A stretch of 64,000 bases of DNA from Acrasis kona (Eukaryota; Heterolobosea; Eutetramitea; Acrasida; Acrasidae): the NCBI GenBank assembly GCA_026419775.2, contig JAOPGA020001884.1, positions 1 through 64,000 on the forward strand, given 5' to 3'. A model generated the notes under the pieces. The model searched no databases. It was not told where the DNA came from and saw nothing but the letters and a program-made list of their open reading frames with translations. Shown one piece after another: positions 50,392 to 62,489 of the stretch (position 1 is the first letter of the stretch; each line of letters opens with the position of its first letter). The translations under genes and the position numbers were made by a program.

Positions 50392-53300
50392 TTAATAATC
50401 TTGAGCAAAAGTAGATTCGCTGTTAAAACCATAATTCGCCACCTTGGCTCTCTTCTTTAGGTACATCACAACCACAATTATAATAACAACCAAAATAACC
50501 ACTACAACAACAACAACCGCAATAACTACTAATATAATAATCAACGAACTACTAGAGGAAGAAGATTCAGTTAATGGTCGGCTCGTTGTAGTACCGCTGG
50601 TCTGATTGTTACAAGAGCCAGTCATACAATCAACTCCAAGATTCAACAATGTGATATTCAGCGATTGAGAAGTAGCAAACATACCTCTGGTAGGCGATAT
50701 GTAGTTACTCTGAGACAGCAACATTTTGAAAGATTTTGTAAATGAATTCAAATTTACATTCAAATTCATAGTACCACTACACAAGGGGGTCGAAGGAGAA
50801 TTAATAACAGATAAAGTAGCAGCAACGTTTACACTACTTTCAGTATAACTAGAAACATATAATTTCATATTGTAATTAGAATTAGAAACAAATGCACAAT
50901 TAAATAAAGAACTGTTGTAAGCACCTTCAAACGAAGATTGTAATAGCATTTTTGGATTACTAAACTGATCTAATTGTAAAGATGCATACATGTAAACAGA
51001 ACTCGTTTGGAACAACCAAATCTCAACTGGATATCCCATGGATAACATTGTGGATGGAGCTATAGAAAAGTGTGCGAATGAAGCATAGTTTTGTACACCA
51101 GATACATCAGATGACTTGATTGCATTTCGTTGTTTGGATGTGGTTGATGTGAAGGAACTAGTGATGTAAGCTGCTGATTTCTTTTCAATGGTTGTAGGTA
51201 CAATGTTGCTGGTTGTCGACTCGGTACTTGTTCCTGGTAAATCATAATTGGTTGTGAGATCGAGTGGTGTTGCAGTTGGTTCATCAGATACGATTGTAGA
51301 TGTCGATGAGGGAGTGGTGACTTGTACTTGTGTAGTTGTAGGAGTTGTAGTAGTCGTGGGAGTAGGTGTAGAGGTTGGTGTTCGAGTTGTGGGGATAGGA
51401 GTAGGTGTTCTAGTGAGTACTTGTGTGGTTGTAGGAGTAGAGGTTGGAGTTTGTATTGTAGGGGAAGGAGTAGGTGTTCCAGTAGTCGGTGCTTGTGTAG
51501 TTGAAGTTATTGTTGTAGGAGTAGAGGTTGGTGTTTGAGTTGCAGTAAATGTTGTTGTTGGGTTGGTTGTTGAAGTAAATGTAGGGGTAGTAGATTGAGT
51601 AGGTATAGAGGTTTGAGTAAGTGTAGTAGTAGGGGTAGAAGTGGCAGTGATTGCTTGAGTTGCCGTATTTAATTGAGTAGGAGTGGATAAAGTAGCAGAT
51701 GTGGATGTTTGAGTAGCACTAGATGTCGGAGTGATTGTGCTGGGAGATTGAGTAGGAGTAGTTGTTGAAGTGGGGATCGATGTTTGTGTAGTGGTGGGAG
51801 GTATTGTAGGAGTAGGTGAGGATGTTTGGACAGACGTAAGTGTTGGGTTTGATGTGGGTGTAGGTGATATAGTAGGTGTAGGTGTTTGTGCTGTTGTTTG
51901 TGCTGCAGTGACGGTTTGAGTAGGAGCTTGAGTATTAGTGGGCATCTGGGTGATTGATGACTGTGTCGGAGTTGATGTAGGTGTAGAGGTAGAACTTTGA
52001 GTTGATGTAAGTGTTGATGCTGGTGTGGAGGTAGGTGTTACAGATGAAGTTGTTGTGTAGGTGGGCGTGAGATTTGTTGTAGATATGATGGTGGGTGTGG
52101 GGCTTTGGGTTGGTGAGGTTGAAGGTGTTGATACCGAAGTGAGGCTTGGTGTTGGTGCTGAAGCAAATGTAGTTGTAGGATTCTGAGTTGGTGTAGGTGT
52201 TGAAGGAGGTACTGTTGTTGAAGTCGTAGTGGGTGTGGGGGTAGGTGTGATTGTGGGTATGGGTGTGGGAGTAGTTGTGGGTGTGGCAGTAGGTGTGACA
52301 GTGGGAGTAGGTGTGGGTGTGGGGGTAGGTGTGGGAGTTTTTGTAGGAGTAGGGGTGGGTGTGGGAGTAGGTGTGAGCGTGGGAGTAGGCGTGAGAGTAG
52401 GCGTGAGAGTAGGCGTGGGAGTAGGTGTGGGTGTGGGTGTGACAGTGGGTGTGATAGTGGGCGTGGGCGTGGGGGTAGGTGTGGGAGTAGGAGTTTTTGT
52501 AGGAGTAGGGGTGGGCGTTGGCGTAGGAGTAGATTGGCATGTCGATCCATAATATCCACTATTACAATTACAAGTATTTGGAGCAACACATACACCGTTG
52601 TTAGAGCATCCTGAGCTATTAGTATACACCACTCCGTTGCAATTCCATGATTGACATGAAGAACCATAATATCCTGAATTACAATTACATGTACTAGGTG
52701 CAACGCAAGTGCCATTGTTGCTACATCCAGCACTATTATTATTCATCACCCCATTGCAACTCCATGATTGACAAGATGAACCAAAGTAACCAGCATTACA
52801 ATTACAAGTGCCTGGCGCAATGCATGTACCGTTAGTTGAGCAACCAGCGCTGTTTGTATTTACAACACCACTACAATTCCATGATTGACATGTATTACCA
52901 TAATAACCAGCTTTACAATCACAAGTACCCGGCGCAACACAGGTTCCATTACTAGAACACACCGTAGTACTGTTGTATAAGGTTCCATAACAATTATAAG
53001 CCTCACACCTATCGCCGAAGTAACCTACGTTACAACTACATTGATTACTAGCCACACAAGTTCCATTTCTAGAGCATACATTAGTATGATTGTAGGCCAG
53101 TCCATAACAATTATAAGATTCACATTGTTGACCGTAGAATCCATTATTACAAACACATGTATCTGGTTTAGAACAAGTTCCGTTTCTAGAGCATACTGCA
53201 CTATTGTTAAATGTCTTTCCATAACAATTAAACGATTCACATTGTTGTCCATAATACCCACTGTTACAGACACATGCGTCTGGTTTGGAACAAGTGCCGT

Positions 53301-56300
53301 TACTAGAGCAAACGGTTGGCGAAGAGAATAGAGTTCCATAACAATTCCATGATTGACATTTGACACCAAAGTAACCTTGATTACAGTTGCAAGTGTTTGG
53401 AGCGATACATGTTCCATTGTTGGAGCAACCAGTGCTATTGGTATTAATAGCCCCATCACATGTCCATGATTGGCATGCTGCTCCAAAATATCCTGTGTTA
53501 CAATTGCAAGTATTTGGAGCTATACAGGAACCGTTGCTGGAACAGCTAGAGCGATTAGTATTAATTATTCCGTTACAATTCCATGATTGACAAGAAGAAC
53601 CATAGTATCCTGGATTACAATTACATGTGCTAGGAGCCACACATGTACCGTTATTAGAACATCCTGAACTATTGGAGTTGATCACTCCATTACAACTCCA
53701 TGATTGACAAGAAGAACCATAGTACCCTACATTACAATTACATGAATTAGGAGCCACACATGTTCCGTTATTAGAACAAACAGAGCTATTAGTATTAGCA
53801 ATGCCATTGCAATTCCAATACTGGCACATCGGTCCATAATAGCCTGGATTACAATTACAAGTATTTGGTGCAACACATGTACCGTTGGTAGAGCATACAG
53901 CGCTATTGCTCTTTTCAATTCCACTACAATTGTAGAATTGACATCTGGGACCATAATATCCTGCATTACACACACATGTGTCAATATTCGCACATGTGCC
54001 ATTACCACAAACTCCTGAACTGTAAGACAACCCATAACATGTCAACGGAACAAAACCAAAGGTTCCTCCAGTAAATTGTAAAGCTGGATAGCTATTTGAT
54101 GGATATGTGTTGGCGCTACCTCCACTTGATATCCTATTAATAGTATTTGTAAAGTAGGGAGATCCAAACGATTGTACTTGATAGGAATAGGATTGACCAT
54201 TACCTGGATATACATTATAAAGAGTACCACCGCAGTTCTCTACTGATAAACTGGTCACGATATATTTTTTACCAGCAGTCAAGGTAATGGGAGAAGATAA
54301 GTTCTGGAAGAAGTTACGAGTGTTGGGTAGTTGATATCCCTTGTTAGTAGAATTAAATGAAATTTGAGTTAATAAGGTTTGAGTGTCGGAATCAAATAAG
54401 GTAACAAGGTTTGAAGAGTTGAAACTTAAACAAGAAGAGTAGAGACCTAATTGTACAGCTACAATTGATTGCGAAACAAGAAATTCTGTTCCTGCATTGT
54501 CACTGAATACTTGATTAGGCTGAACTGTTACATCAGTAATGTATGAATATTTGACAGTTGAGTTGGAGGACAATTGACAGATATTACCCATGTAATTTGT
54601 TTTGCATTGACAAACATTTGGACCAACGCACTGTCCTTGTCCATTGCACACTGATGTGCTATTGAATAAAGTACCATAACAATTATAAGCTTCACAGCGT
54701 TGTCCATAGTAACCATTGTTACAAGAACATGTATCGGGTGCTACGCATGTACCATTGCGAGAGCATCCCATGTTATTTGAATAGATAGTACCATAACAAT
54801 AATATGACTCACAGTTCGACCCGCTGAATCCGTTATTACAAGAACATGTATTTAGTCCTATACAAGTGCCATTACCTGAACATACGGAAGCAGTGTTGGT
54901 ATTAGCGGTTCCGTTACAATACCATGATTGGCATGTAGTACCAAAATACCCAGCATTACAAGTACACGTATTAGGTGACGTGCAAGTACCATTACCACAC
55001 ATACTCGTAGTAGAGTTGTAAAGAAGTCCTTGGCAGGTATAGGCCTCACACTGCAATCCATAATAACCAGTCTTACAAATACAATTATCTGGTGGTGAAC
55101 AATAACCATTACTTGAGCATGTGTTTGCATCATTAGGATATCTTCCGTAGCAGGTCGCCGTTCCATAAAGGTAAGCGTTCGACCACACGGCATGGTCATA
55201 AGCATTAGTTCCCATAGGATCGACTTGGAGCAACATGGTCTTGACTCCAGTAACATTGATTCCTGCGTTATATATGGTTGAATAACCAGAAATAGGACCA
55301 GAATAATAAACAGAAACACCATCTAATATAATTGCGGCCGAGAAGTATGAACTTTGTCTTTGACCCGCGCTGACTTGCGCACTAAACCAATAATAATTTT
55401 TATTTAAGGTAATGTTGTGATAGCTGATTACACTACTAGTTGTTGGATGTTGATACAAGCAAGGTTGAATTGTAGCACTAGGTCCAAAATAAAAATCACC
55501 AGTCATGCAGTTACTAGTGCTACAAGGAGCGGGAGAACAACAAGATGAATAACTCATGGCGTTGATGGGATAACCAACAGCAGGATAAATGGATAACAAA
55601 TTAGTTTGTCCATAATATTCACATTTTGGACCTCCGTAGCCAGGAGGACACTTACAAAGACCTGTAGATGCAGCAACAGGTGCCGAACAATTACCCAAAG
55701 TACCGCATACTCCTGCAGTATTATATAATTGAGAATTACAATAATAAAGTTCACAATTAGGACCAGAGTATCCAAGATTACACGTGCATGTATTTGGAGA
55801 TGAACAAGTACCTGCTGAACTACCCGAACAAGCCATACTAGAATTTTTCATGATTCCGTTGCAATAAAAAATATCACAGTTAGGACCAGAGTAACCACTG
55901 TTACAAATACAGTTATCTGCGCTACTGCAAGTTCCCACTCCAGAGCAGACCTGTGGACTTGCAAATGGTTTTCCATAACAATTAAAGAGATTACAAGTGG
56001 GACCATAATAAGGACTATTACAAATACAACCGCTACCAGGGTTTTGAACATAAAAGCCCAATGAGTTTAAATAGGTAGTAGTATAGCCAAAGAAACCATA
56101 AATAGTCTCTCCAGCTAACAAGTTATAGGTAAAGGTGTTACCGCCTGTGTTACCCGAAGAGACAAATTCTCTCCCAAAAGATGTCCTAGCAATCATTCCA
56201 TTAAAGTAGCCACCAGAGTACATGCTAACACTAGTGAACATCTCGTTGGCTTGTAAATTAAAAGATCTCAAACCTCCACCTCTATCGGGATATCTGGGAC

Positions 56301-56769
56301 TGGTATAATTCCCCGCTCCAAACTGAGCCGAATCCTGCCAGGAACCAGAATAGAACATCAATCTATCTACGAAAGTGTTCTGAGCGACGTCGCTAAAGTA
56401 GGATCCACCGGGAGCTCCGAAAGGTCCATATCTCTTAAGGACTGGAGGGATACAGGCTCCTCTTCCTGAGCAAGCGTTGGGGTCTCTAGACGGATAACCT
56501 TTAGGCATGAAATAAAAACTTCATAAGAGTAATGTGAGCTTACCTGTGCACATATAGTCATTACAGTTCGAGTTAATGTAGCCATAGTTGCAAGCGCATG
56601 TGTCGTTTCCTGTACAAGTTCCGTTGCTTTTTTTGTTAATGATAGAAGAGGTAGGAAGCTCTTACCCGGAGCATACAAGGGATGAAGTGGAATCAATTCC
56701 AAAGCAAGTAGTAGCCGCATGAATACCCATCGCCAATGCGATAACGCTCACAGCGACTATTACGTTCAT
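50392..56769 (-). CDS. Giant jacalin-like/EGF surface protein with single membrane helix (paralogue B)
   Basis: Exons 56769-56666, 56626-56544 and 56498-50392, introns 39 and 45 nt, exactly as in paralogue A; 2097 residues. Signal peptide, EGF, jacalin-like and beta domains match A with about 16 substitutions in the first ~500 residues. It then has more EGF modules than A, plus a ~160-residue beta-type insert (~680-840, [20 protein letters not shown]...FGFVP) that A lacks. The Thr/Pro/Ser stalk is ~430 residues (~1390-1820). A further folded ectodomain (~1850-2030) follows, then one membrane helix ([20 protein letters not shown]) and a short basic tail ending FAQDY. No GPS and no multi-pass part. 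It fits an adhesin or recognition receptor on a mucin-like stalk. Cytosolic signalling is not apparent. Confidence 0.88.
51230..52530. repeat. Thr/Pro-coding minisatellite, gene B
   Basis: The 3' part (52200-52530) has near-pure GGTGTGGGAGTA-type hexamers as in gene A; the 5' part (51230-52200) is more diverged and also codes Ser, Gln and Ile. It is open in several frames on both strands; only the minus-strand Thr-Pro frame is part of a gene. Confidence 0.9.
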
Positions 56770-57677
56770 TTTTTTAACCGAAGCAGATTTTCCAAATAAT
56801 TTCCGTAAGTGTGCACTTTCCGTTGAGTTGTAGCAAAATTGGAATCCAGATTCCCAATTTGTAGTTTATCATTAACCTATTTTTAGAAACTAGTCCGAGT
56901 CAGAGTGCGAGTAAGGTAGATGTGTGATATATTGTTTGTACCGTATGGTATGTGGGTTTAGAGATGGTATGAAAATACTTTTGTAAGTATATTGTTAGAA
57001 ACGTCCAGCTTTATTTAACTGGTGTGCTTATCCAGTACTCCGAAAGGTCCGAGCGGAACAACCATGGTTACAATTCTTTGAAATAATGCAGACTGATACC
57101 CAGCGAAGTTAATGTCTGGGTGAGATAACAAAACAGATTGAAACAAACGATTCCCGCAGGGGATGAAGGTAATGTATAAGAAATGGTCCTTGCATAAAAG
57201 ATACCGAGGCGAGTAGAAGTCTTGATGTACAAAATGTAGACAACTTTAAGATTGATATAAGCCTAAGCAAACAGCAAAGCCCTACTAATTTCGTGCTTGA
57301 CCCTACACTGCAGAAAAATGTAAAAAGGAATGCATTCAAGTACGCGCCAGATCTTCGCAGTTTACAAGGACCGGAGAAGAAGTACCAAACCTCACTGTAC
57401 CTCTACTTTAGTCGACGCTGAAGGATCTCGTGAACGAAAACTTTATTTATCTTATTACTTCCTTGTTCTTTTAATTCCTGTCAAAGCCTCAATGTACTAT
57501 AACTGGAATTCTACCAATTGTAAACGTCTCCGTGAATACTCCGGATTTGTGGATTTGACAAAGTGCACTTTGATCCTGCAAAATCAAATAAAGGAAGGTT
57601 CAAAATCAAAGGAGTTTCGGAGTGTCCCCACTTTAAATTGATGATCAATGGCAGAAAACGTTTCAAATAACAATCAA
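56770..57677. other. Intergenic, possible gene relic
   Basis: The first ~80 bp mirror the upstream region of gene A. Between about 57160 and 57422 a plus-strand frame without ATG reads plausibly (SLDVQNVDNFKIDISLSKQQ, KNVKRNAFKYAPDLRSLQGP). A GTAATG...AAAAG segment of 33 nt just before it could be an intron joining it to GDE. A 103-codon frame in another phase covers 57330-57641. I recognise neither and cannot build a convincing gene. Confidence 0.3.
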
Positions 57678-58357
57678 ATGAAGTACATTGCGCTCGCATT
57701 ACTACTCGCTGTTGCAACTGCAATTGAAATCAACTATTGCCAACCACCCGCCTACTCCTCTGAGTATGTTTATGTGCAAAGCTACATTCTAACTACTTCA
57801 TCAAAGCATTGAGGTGTACCAATCCAATATTCAGGTCCAACAATCTATTGCATTTGACTTGGGTAAGAAGAAAGGTGTAATTTTTGACAAGAAGTCTTCC
57901 ACCGCATCTTACTTCGTTGATGATAAAATCTATTTCCACACTAACGACAGATGCGTTAAAGCACCAGGTTCATTCCCATGGGAGGTTAAATGCCAGGTAG
58001 TAAAAGTGGACTCCATCAGACCTTTAACTATTGCCGGAGTAAAGGCATATTCAATAGCCCTAAATGGTACCCAACTATTTGTTGCAAAGGACAAGTAAGT
58101 TTAACTCGTGTACACACAACCAATAATGACATCATAGATACCCTGACACCTACATCTTGATTTCCGGAATTACCAACACCCCTTCCACTACCGCTCAATA
58201 CTTTTTGAACTATGAATCAGCTGATACTTTGAAAGACCAATCCGTATTTGAACTACCAGAGAGTTGCAAGAAGATCAACAACATTGGAGTTGCAAGAGAA
58301 GCGAAGCAAATAGAGCAATCATTCTTGTCCAAATTGACTTTTGGTGCATTCCAATAA
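57678..58357 (+). CDS. Small secreted protein, unknown family
   Basis: Three exons, 57678-57763, 57807-58094 and 58138-58357, with two 43-nt introns (GTATG...AAAG and GTAAG...CATAG); 197 residues. A signal peptide (MKYIALALLLAVATA) is followed by a beta-rich mature part with few cysteines (CQPP, DRCVKAP, EVKCQVV, ESCKKI), which could form two disulphides. A second in-frame ATG ten codons upstream (57648) would put a polar MAENVSNNNQ before the signal, so the inner start is preferred. The signal peptide start resembles that of the secreted coiled-coil protein at 36928, but the mature parts are unrelated. No function can be assigned. Confidence 0.75.
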
Positions 58358-58515
58358 ACGTGAATTTCACTTCCAAGACCTGGGCTCCGAATTTATCAAT
58401 CTAACAATATCCTTTCTAGTAGGTGATTCTTAACGTTGGGATATGTGTTGGTTGTTGAAACTCGATTCGGGTGCACCGGTAGAGGTTGACCATTAAACTC
58501 ATTCTATTATTAAAT

Positions 58516-61409
58516 ATGCATGATCGAACAACCATTCAAATCCCTGAGGGAGACGATAGAGAGTATAAGCTTATCAGGCTTGACAATGATTTAGAAGCAC
58601 TGATAATATCCGATTCAAAAGCAGATAAAGCGGCAGCTGCGCTGGATGTTAAAGTTGGACACTTTTCGGATCCTATTGAGGTGAGTACCAATGTTACTCA
58701 CAAAAATTTAAATTATAGGTGCCAGGACTAGCACACTTCTGCGAGCACATGCTCTTCTTAGGAACAGAGAAGTACCCGCAAGAGGGCTCTTATCAAGATT
58801 TCATCAAACAAAATGGAGGATCTACAAACGCATATACTGACATGGAGAACACAAACTATTTCTTTGATGTAATACCGAGTCAGTTTGAAGAAGGACTCGA
58901 CCGGTTCTCTCAATTTTTTATTAGTCCATTATTTTCACAAGATGCAACCGCAAGAGAGTTGCGAGCCGTACATTCCGAGCACAGTAAAAATGTACAAGAA
59001 GACAGTTGGAGGCAGTTTCAATTTTTAAAAAGTAGTTGCAATCCCGAACATCCTTTCCATAAATTTGGAACAGGCAACCTTTCCACATTAGATCCTCCTC
59101 CAGAACAAAATATTGATGTTCGAACGGAGCTTCTAAAGTTTCATTCAGCATATTACTCATCCAACATTATGAAGCTTGTTGTGTCCTCAAGTCAATCTAT
59201 AGAGACGCTTGAATCTTGGGTTCGGAATAAATTCTCTGCAATACAAAACAAAGCCGTCAGCATGAATAGGAGTGATCTGGATGATGTGCCTCTTTTCACA
59301 AATGAACAACTCGGAAAGTATTATCGCATTGCAAGCGTGAGAGACCTTCGTGAACTTACTTTAGTTTTTCCCATTCCCATTGCCAAGGACCACTACTACT
59401 ACAAACCAGATCATTATTGGAGTCATTTGTTAGGTCATGAATCCGAAGGAAGCATCTTTTCTTGTCTAAAAAACAAAGGTTGGGTGAATTCTTTATCGGC
59501 TGGTCAAACATGTAAGTTTCAAGGAAACATCATCTTCAGTATTGTTTGTTCCATGACACAACAAGGAGAGGTTCATTACAATGAAATAATAAGTGTAATA
59601 TTTGACTACTTGCACGAGATGCGCACTTTAGGCGTAGCCAAGTGGGTCCATGATGAGTGTAAGGACATTGCCGCCGTTCAGTTCAGGTTTTTGGAGAAGA
59701 TAAATCCGACAGATTTTTGCTCGTCACTATCGGTCAACATGCAAAAATATGATTCAGAGCACATTATATCAGGAGGAAGACTTTTATTCAAGTATGATGA
59801 GGCCCGGATATTTGAATTGTTAAAATATTTCGTCCCGTCCAATATGAACATTATCCATGCTAATCAGAGTAATGCAAGTATTGCAGAGCACAAGGAGATA
59901 TGGTATGAGACGCCTTATAAAGTTGATCCAATATCTTCCGAATTCATTTCGGAATGGAACATTCCTGGTGTTAAAAAGTGTGATTTACATCTTCCACAAC
60001 CTAATCCTTTTATTCCGAAAGATTTACAAATTCGTCCTCCTCCCTCCGGTAATGATTCTACCTTGTCTCTAATCAAAAAGGAGCCGTATTGTAATTTGTG
60101 GTTTAAACAGGATCTTGTATATAACCGTCCACGTGTCAATCTTTTCCACAACATTGTCATTCCTGGTACCTACTCCTCTCCTCATAACATCATAATGGCT
60201 AGGCTGTTTGCCCTTCTAATCAGCGACAGTTTGACCCAGTACTCATACTATGGAGATCTGGCTGGAGTGAGTTATGACATTCAACCAAGTGTGACAGGGT
60301 TCAATGTCTACTTGTCTGGTTACAATGACAAAATTTCTGTGCTCAACCAAAAAGTGTTCTCATGTGCATTTGGTCCCCTTGAAGACTTCCTTGTAGAAGA
60401 TCGTTTTGAATTAATAAAAGAGCAATTGCATAGAACTTTCAAAAACATGAGAAAGGATCAGCCTTACCAACATTGTGTTGGTGCAAGCATGCAACTCATG
60501 TACCAGGTGAAATACACATTTGAAGAGTATGAACTTGTTGTCCAACAAATTACATTTGATCACTTGAAACAATTTATTCCGGTCTGGTTGTCTTGCTGCC
60601 GATTAGACGCTCTTTACCATGGTAATATGTCCAAAGATGAAGCACTTGCCTTGAACCAATCTACTTTAGATATTATCAAAACGCGATGGGTCCCACTTAA
60701 AAGTCAAGAACCAGATGAACGCGTTGTTAATTACAATATGCACAAAAATACATACATCAGAAGGCAGGAAGAATATAATCAAGAAAATAAAAATAGTGCT
60801 ATCGAAGTCGTCTATCAGATAGGGATTCGAACAGCACGAGTTGATGCCATGTTAGATTTATTTTGTCAAGTGTTTTCTAATCCTTTTTATACTCAAATAC
60901 GTACCGTCGAACAAATCGGTTACATTGTTTTTAGTAGAGTCCGTGTAGACCATAATATTTCTAGTTTGAGTCTAATTGTCCAAAGTAGCGAAAAGAGTCC
61001 ACTACACATGGTGCAAAGAAGTGACTTGTTTGTTGCGAGCTTTGGGCAAGTTCTTTCAGAAGTTAAGCAGGAAGAGATTGATAAGCACATCAAGAGTCTA
61101 ATCGCTAAAAAGTTAGAGAAGGACAAGCAACTTAAGCAAGAGACATTAAGGTACTGGGGTGAAATTGTGACGGGACAGTTTTGTTTCGATAGAAGGTTGA
61201 AACAAGTGAAAGAATTAGAGAATATTACAAAAGAAGAGTTGGTTGATTTTTACAAGAAGATCATTTCAAACAGCAAAATAGTGACAATGATGGTTAGCCA
61301 CCAACATGTGGAGGAGCTGAACAATAGAGAAGCCGATGGAATCTACATTGATGATGTTTGTGACTTTAAAAAGGGAAAGGAGTTATATGAGAGTCAAGTT
61401 AATTATTAA
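58516..61409 (+). CDS. IDE: M16 metallopeptidase, insulin-degrading-enzyme type
   Basis: Two exons, 58516-58680 and 58719-61409, with a 38-nt intron (GTGAGT...TATAG, phase 0); 951 residues, the size of IDE/nardilysin. The inverted zinc motif is H61-F-C-E64-H65 in LAHFCEHMLFLGTEKYP, and ELRAVHSEHSKN supplies the third ligand. NGGSTNAYTDMENTNYFFDV, the RxxxTFKN segment near 565 and the C-terminal RTVEQIGYIVFSRV are typical of IDE-type proteases with their two-half clamshell. There is no signal peptide, so it is probably cytosolic. It should degrade short peptides. It ends in a stop overlapping that of the convergent tubulin acetyltransferase. Confidence 0.95.
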
Positions 61410-62220
61410 AAGAATCTCTTCTTTCCAGTATGTTTAATATTATTTGCTACGACTGGTGTTTCTTCCACTATGTTTGTAATGGGATTAAACTTGCGAACAA
61501 CTCGCTGCTCTGCTTGTTGTTGTTCTGTAGCCTCTTCTTTATAAGATGTTCCTGGGGACTCAACTAAAGGTTTACTTGATGGTCCGGCTGTAAGTGGTCT
61601 TTGGGATATTGAAGCCATGGATGGCACTGTTGTTGAAACTCCAGAAAAATACTTTTTGTACACTACATAATTGTTGTTTTGAGAAACGTAATCGCTCAAT
61701 CCATAATGTTTCGACAGGAATGCTAGCAGCTTGGGTGATGGTCTATCATATCCTAGCTTACGAGGTTCAACCTGTTCTTCTGCTAAAGCATGTTCAAACA
61801 AAACCTTGCCTATTCCCTTTCTTTGAACGCTCTCATGTACATAAAAATCTAACACGCACAATGGCTCGATCTCCTTAATGGCGCCACTTTCTGTCTGACA
61901 CTGGTCAAAAAAACGTCTGATTTGAAAAATCATACCCTATAAAACAATTTCTTTTTGCCAACTTTCAGCAATCCTATCACTTTTGTCCCTTCACTATATA
62001 TATACACACGATTGTCAGAGAAGAGTGTTTTGCTCGCTGTGGTGATTACCGTTGGAAGCTGTTGTGCCTTTGCAGAAGCTTCTCCGAGCTTGTCGATTGC
62101 ACTGCACAAAACGGTGAATTTATCGTTATTTGGTTTTAGCAAGGTCATTGATTTCTGGTCCCATTTGCTTATCTTATCAGATGTTCCTGATATTCTACTA
62201 AAGTTCGCTCCCAACTCCAT
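61406..62220 (-). CDS. ATAT1: Alpha-tubulin N-acetyltransferase (MEC-17/ATAT1)
   Basis: Two exons, 62220-61936 and 61900-61406, with a 35-nt intron (GTATGA...ACCAG, phase 0), the shortest in the window; 259 residues. The splice joins GKKKLFYR to CQTESGAIKEIEPLCVLDFYVHESVQRKGIGKVLF, the acetyl-CoA-binding core of MEC-17. VEPRKLGYDRPSPKLLAFLSKHYGL and NNNYVVYKKYF complete the domain. The enzyme acetylates Lys40 of alpha-tubulin in the microtubule lumen and is mostly found in organisms that build cilia or flagella. A Ser/Gln-rich tail of ~75 residues follows. Its stop shares TTAA with the IDE gene. Confidence 0.95.
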
Positions 62221-62489
62221 TATTTAACTACTACGTCGAAGGCTTCTGAGTTTATAAATCTATTTTTAATACTTTCATTTTACTAACGAAGGACATTGGC
62301 GGGAGATGCAAACAATCATGAGTGCAAAAACGTGACGTATCATACAAAGAAAGTTTCAAAAAGTCTTGGTAATTTTGCGAACAAATCAATGTATTTATTT
62401 TTATCAGGACATTGACCACGTCAATAGATTCTCTGACCCAGTTTGAAGTGAGAACCCTCATTTTTTTCAAAACTCTATTGTACAAGATT

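Noticed and set aside
52229-52733. Equivalent Val-Gly and His/Leu-rich frames over the gene B stalk
   Set aside because: Same reason: shadow frames of a repeat.
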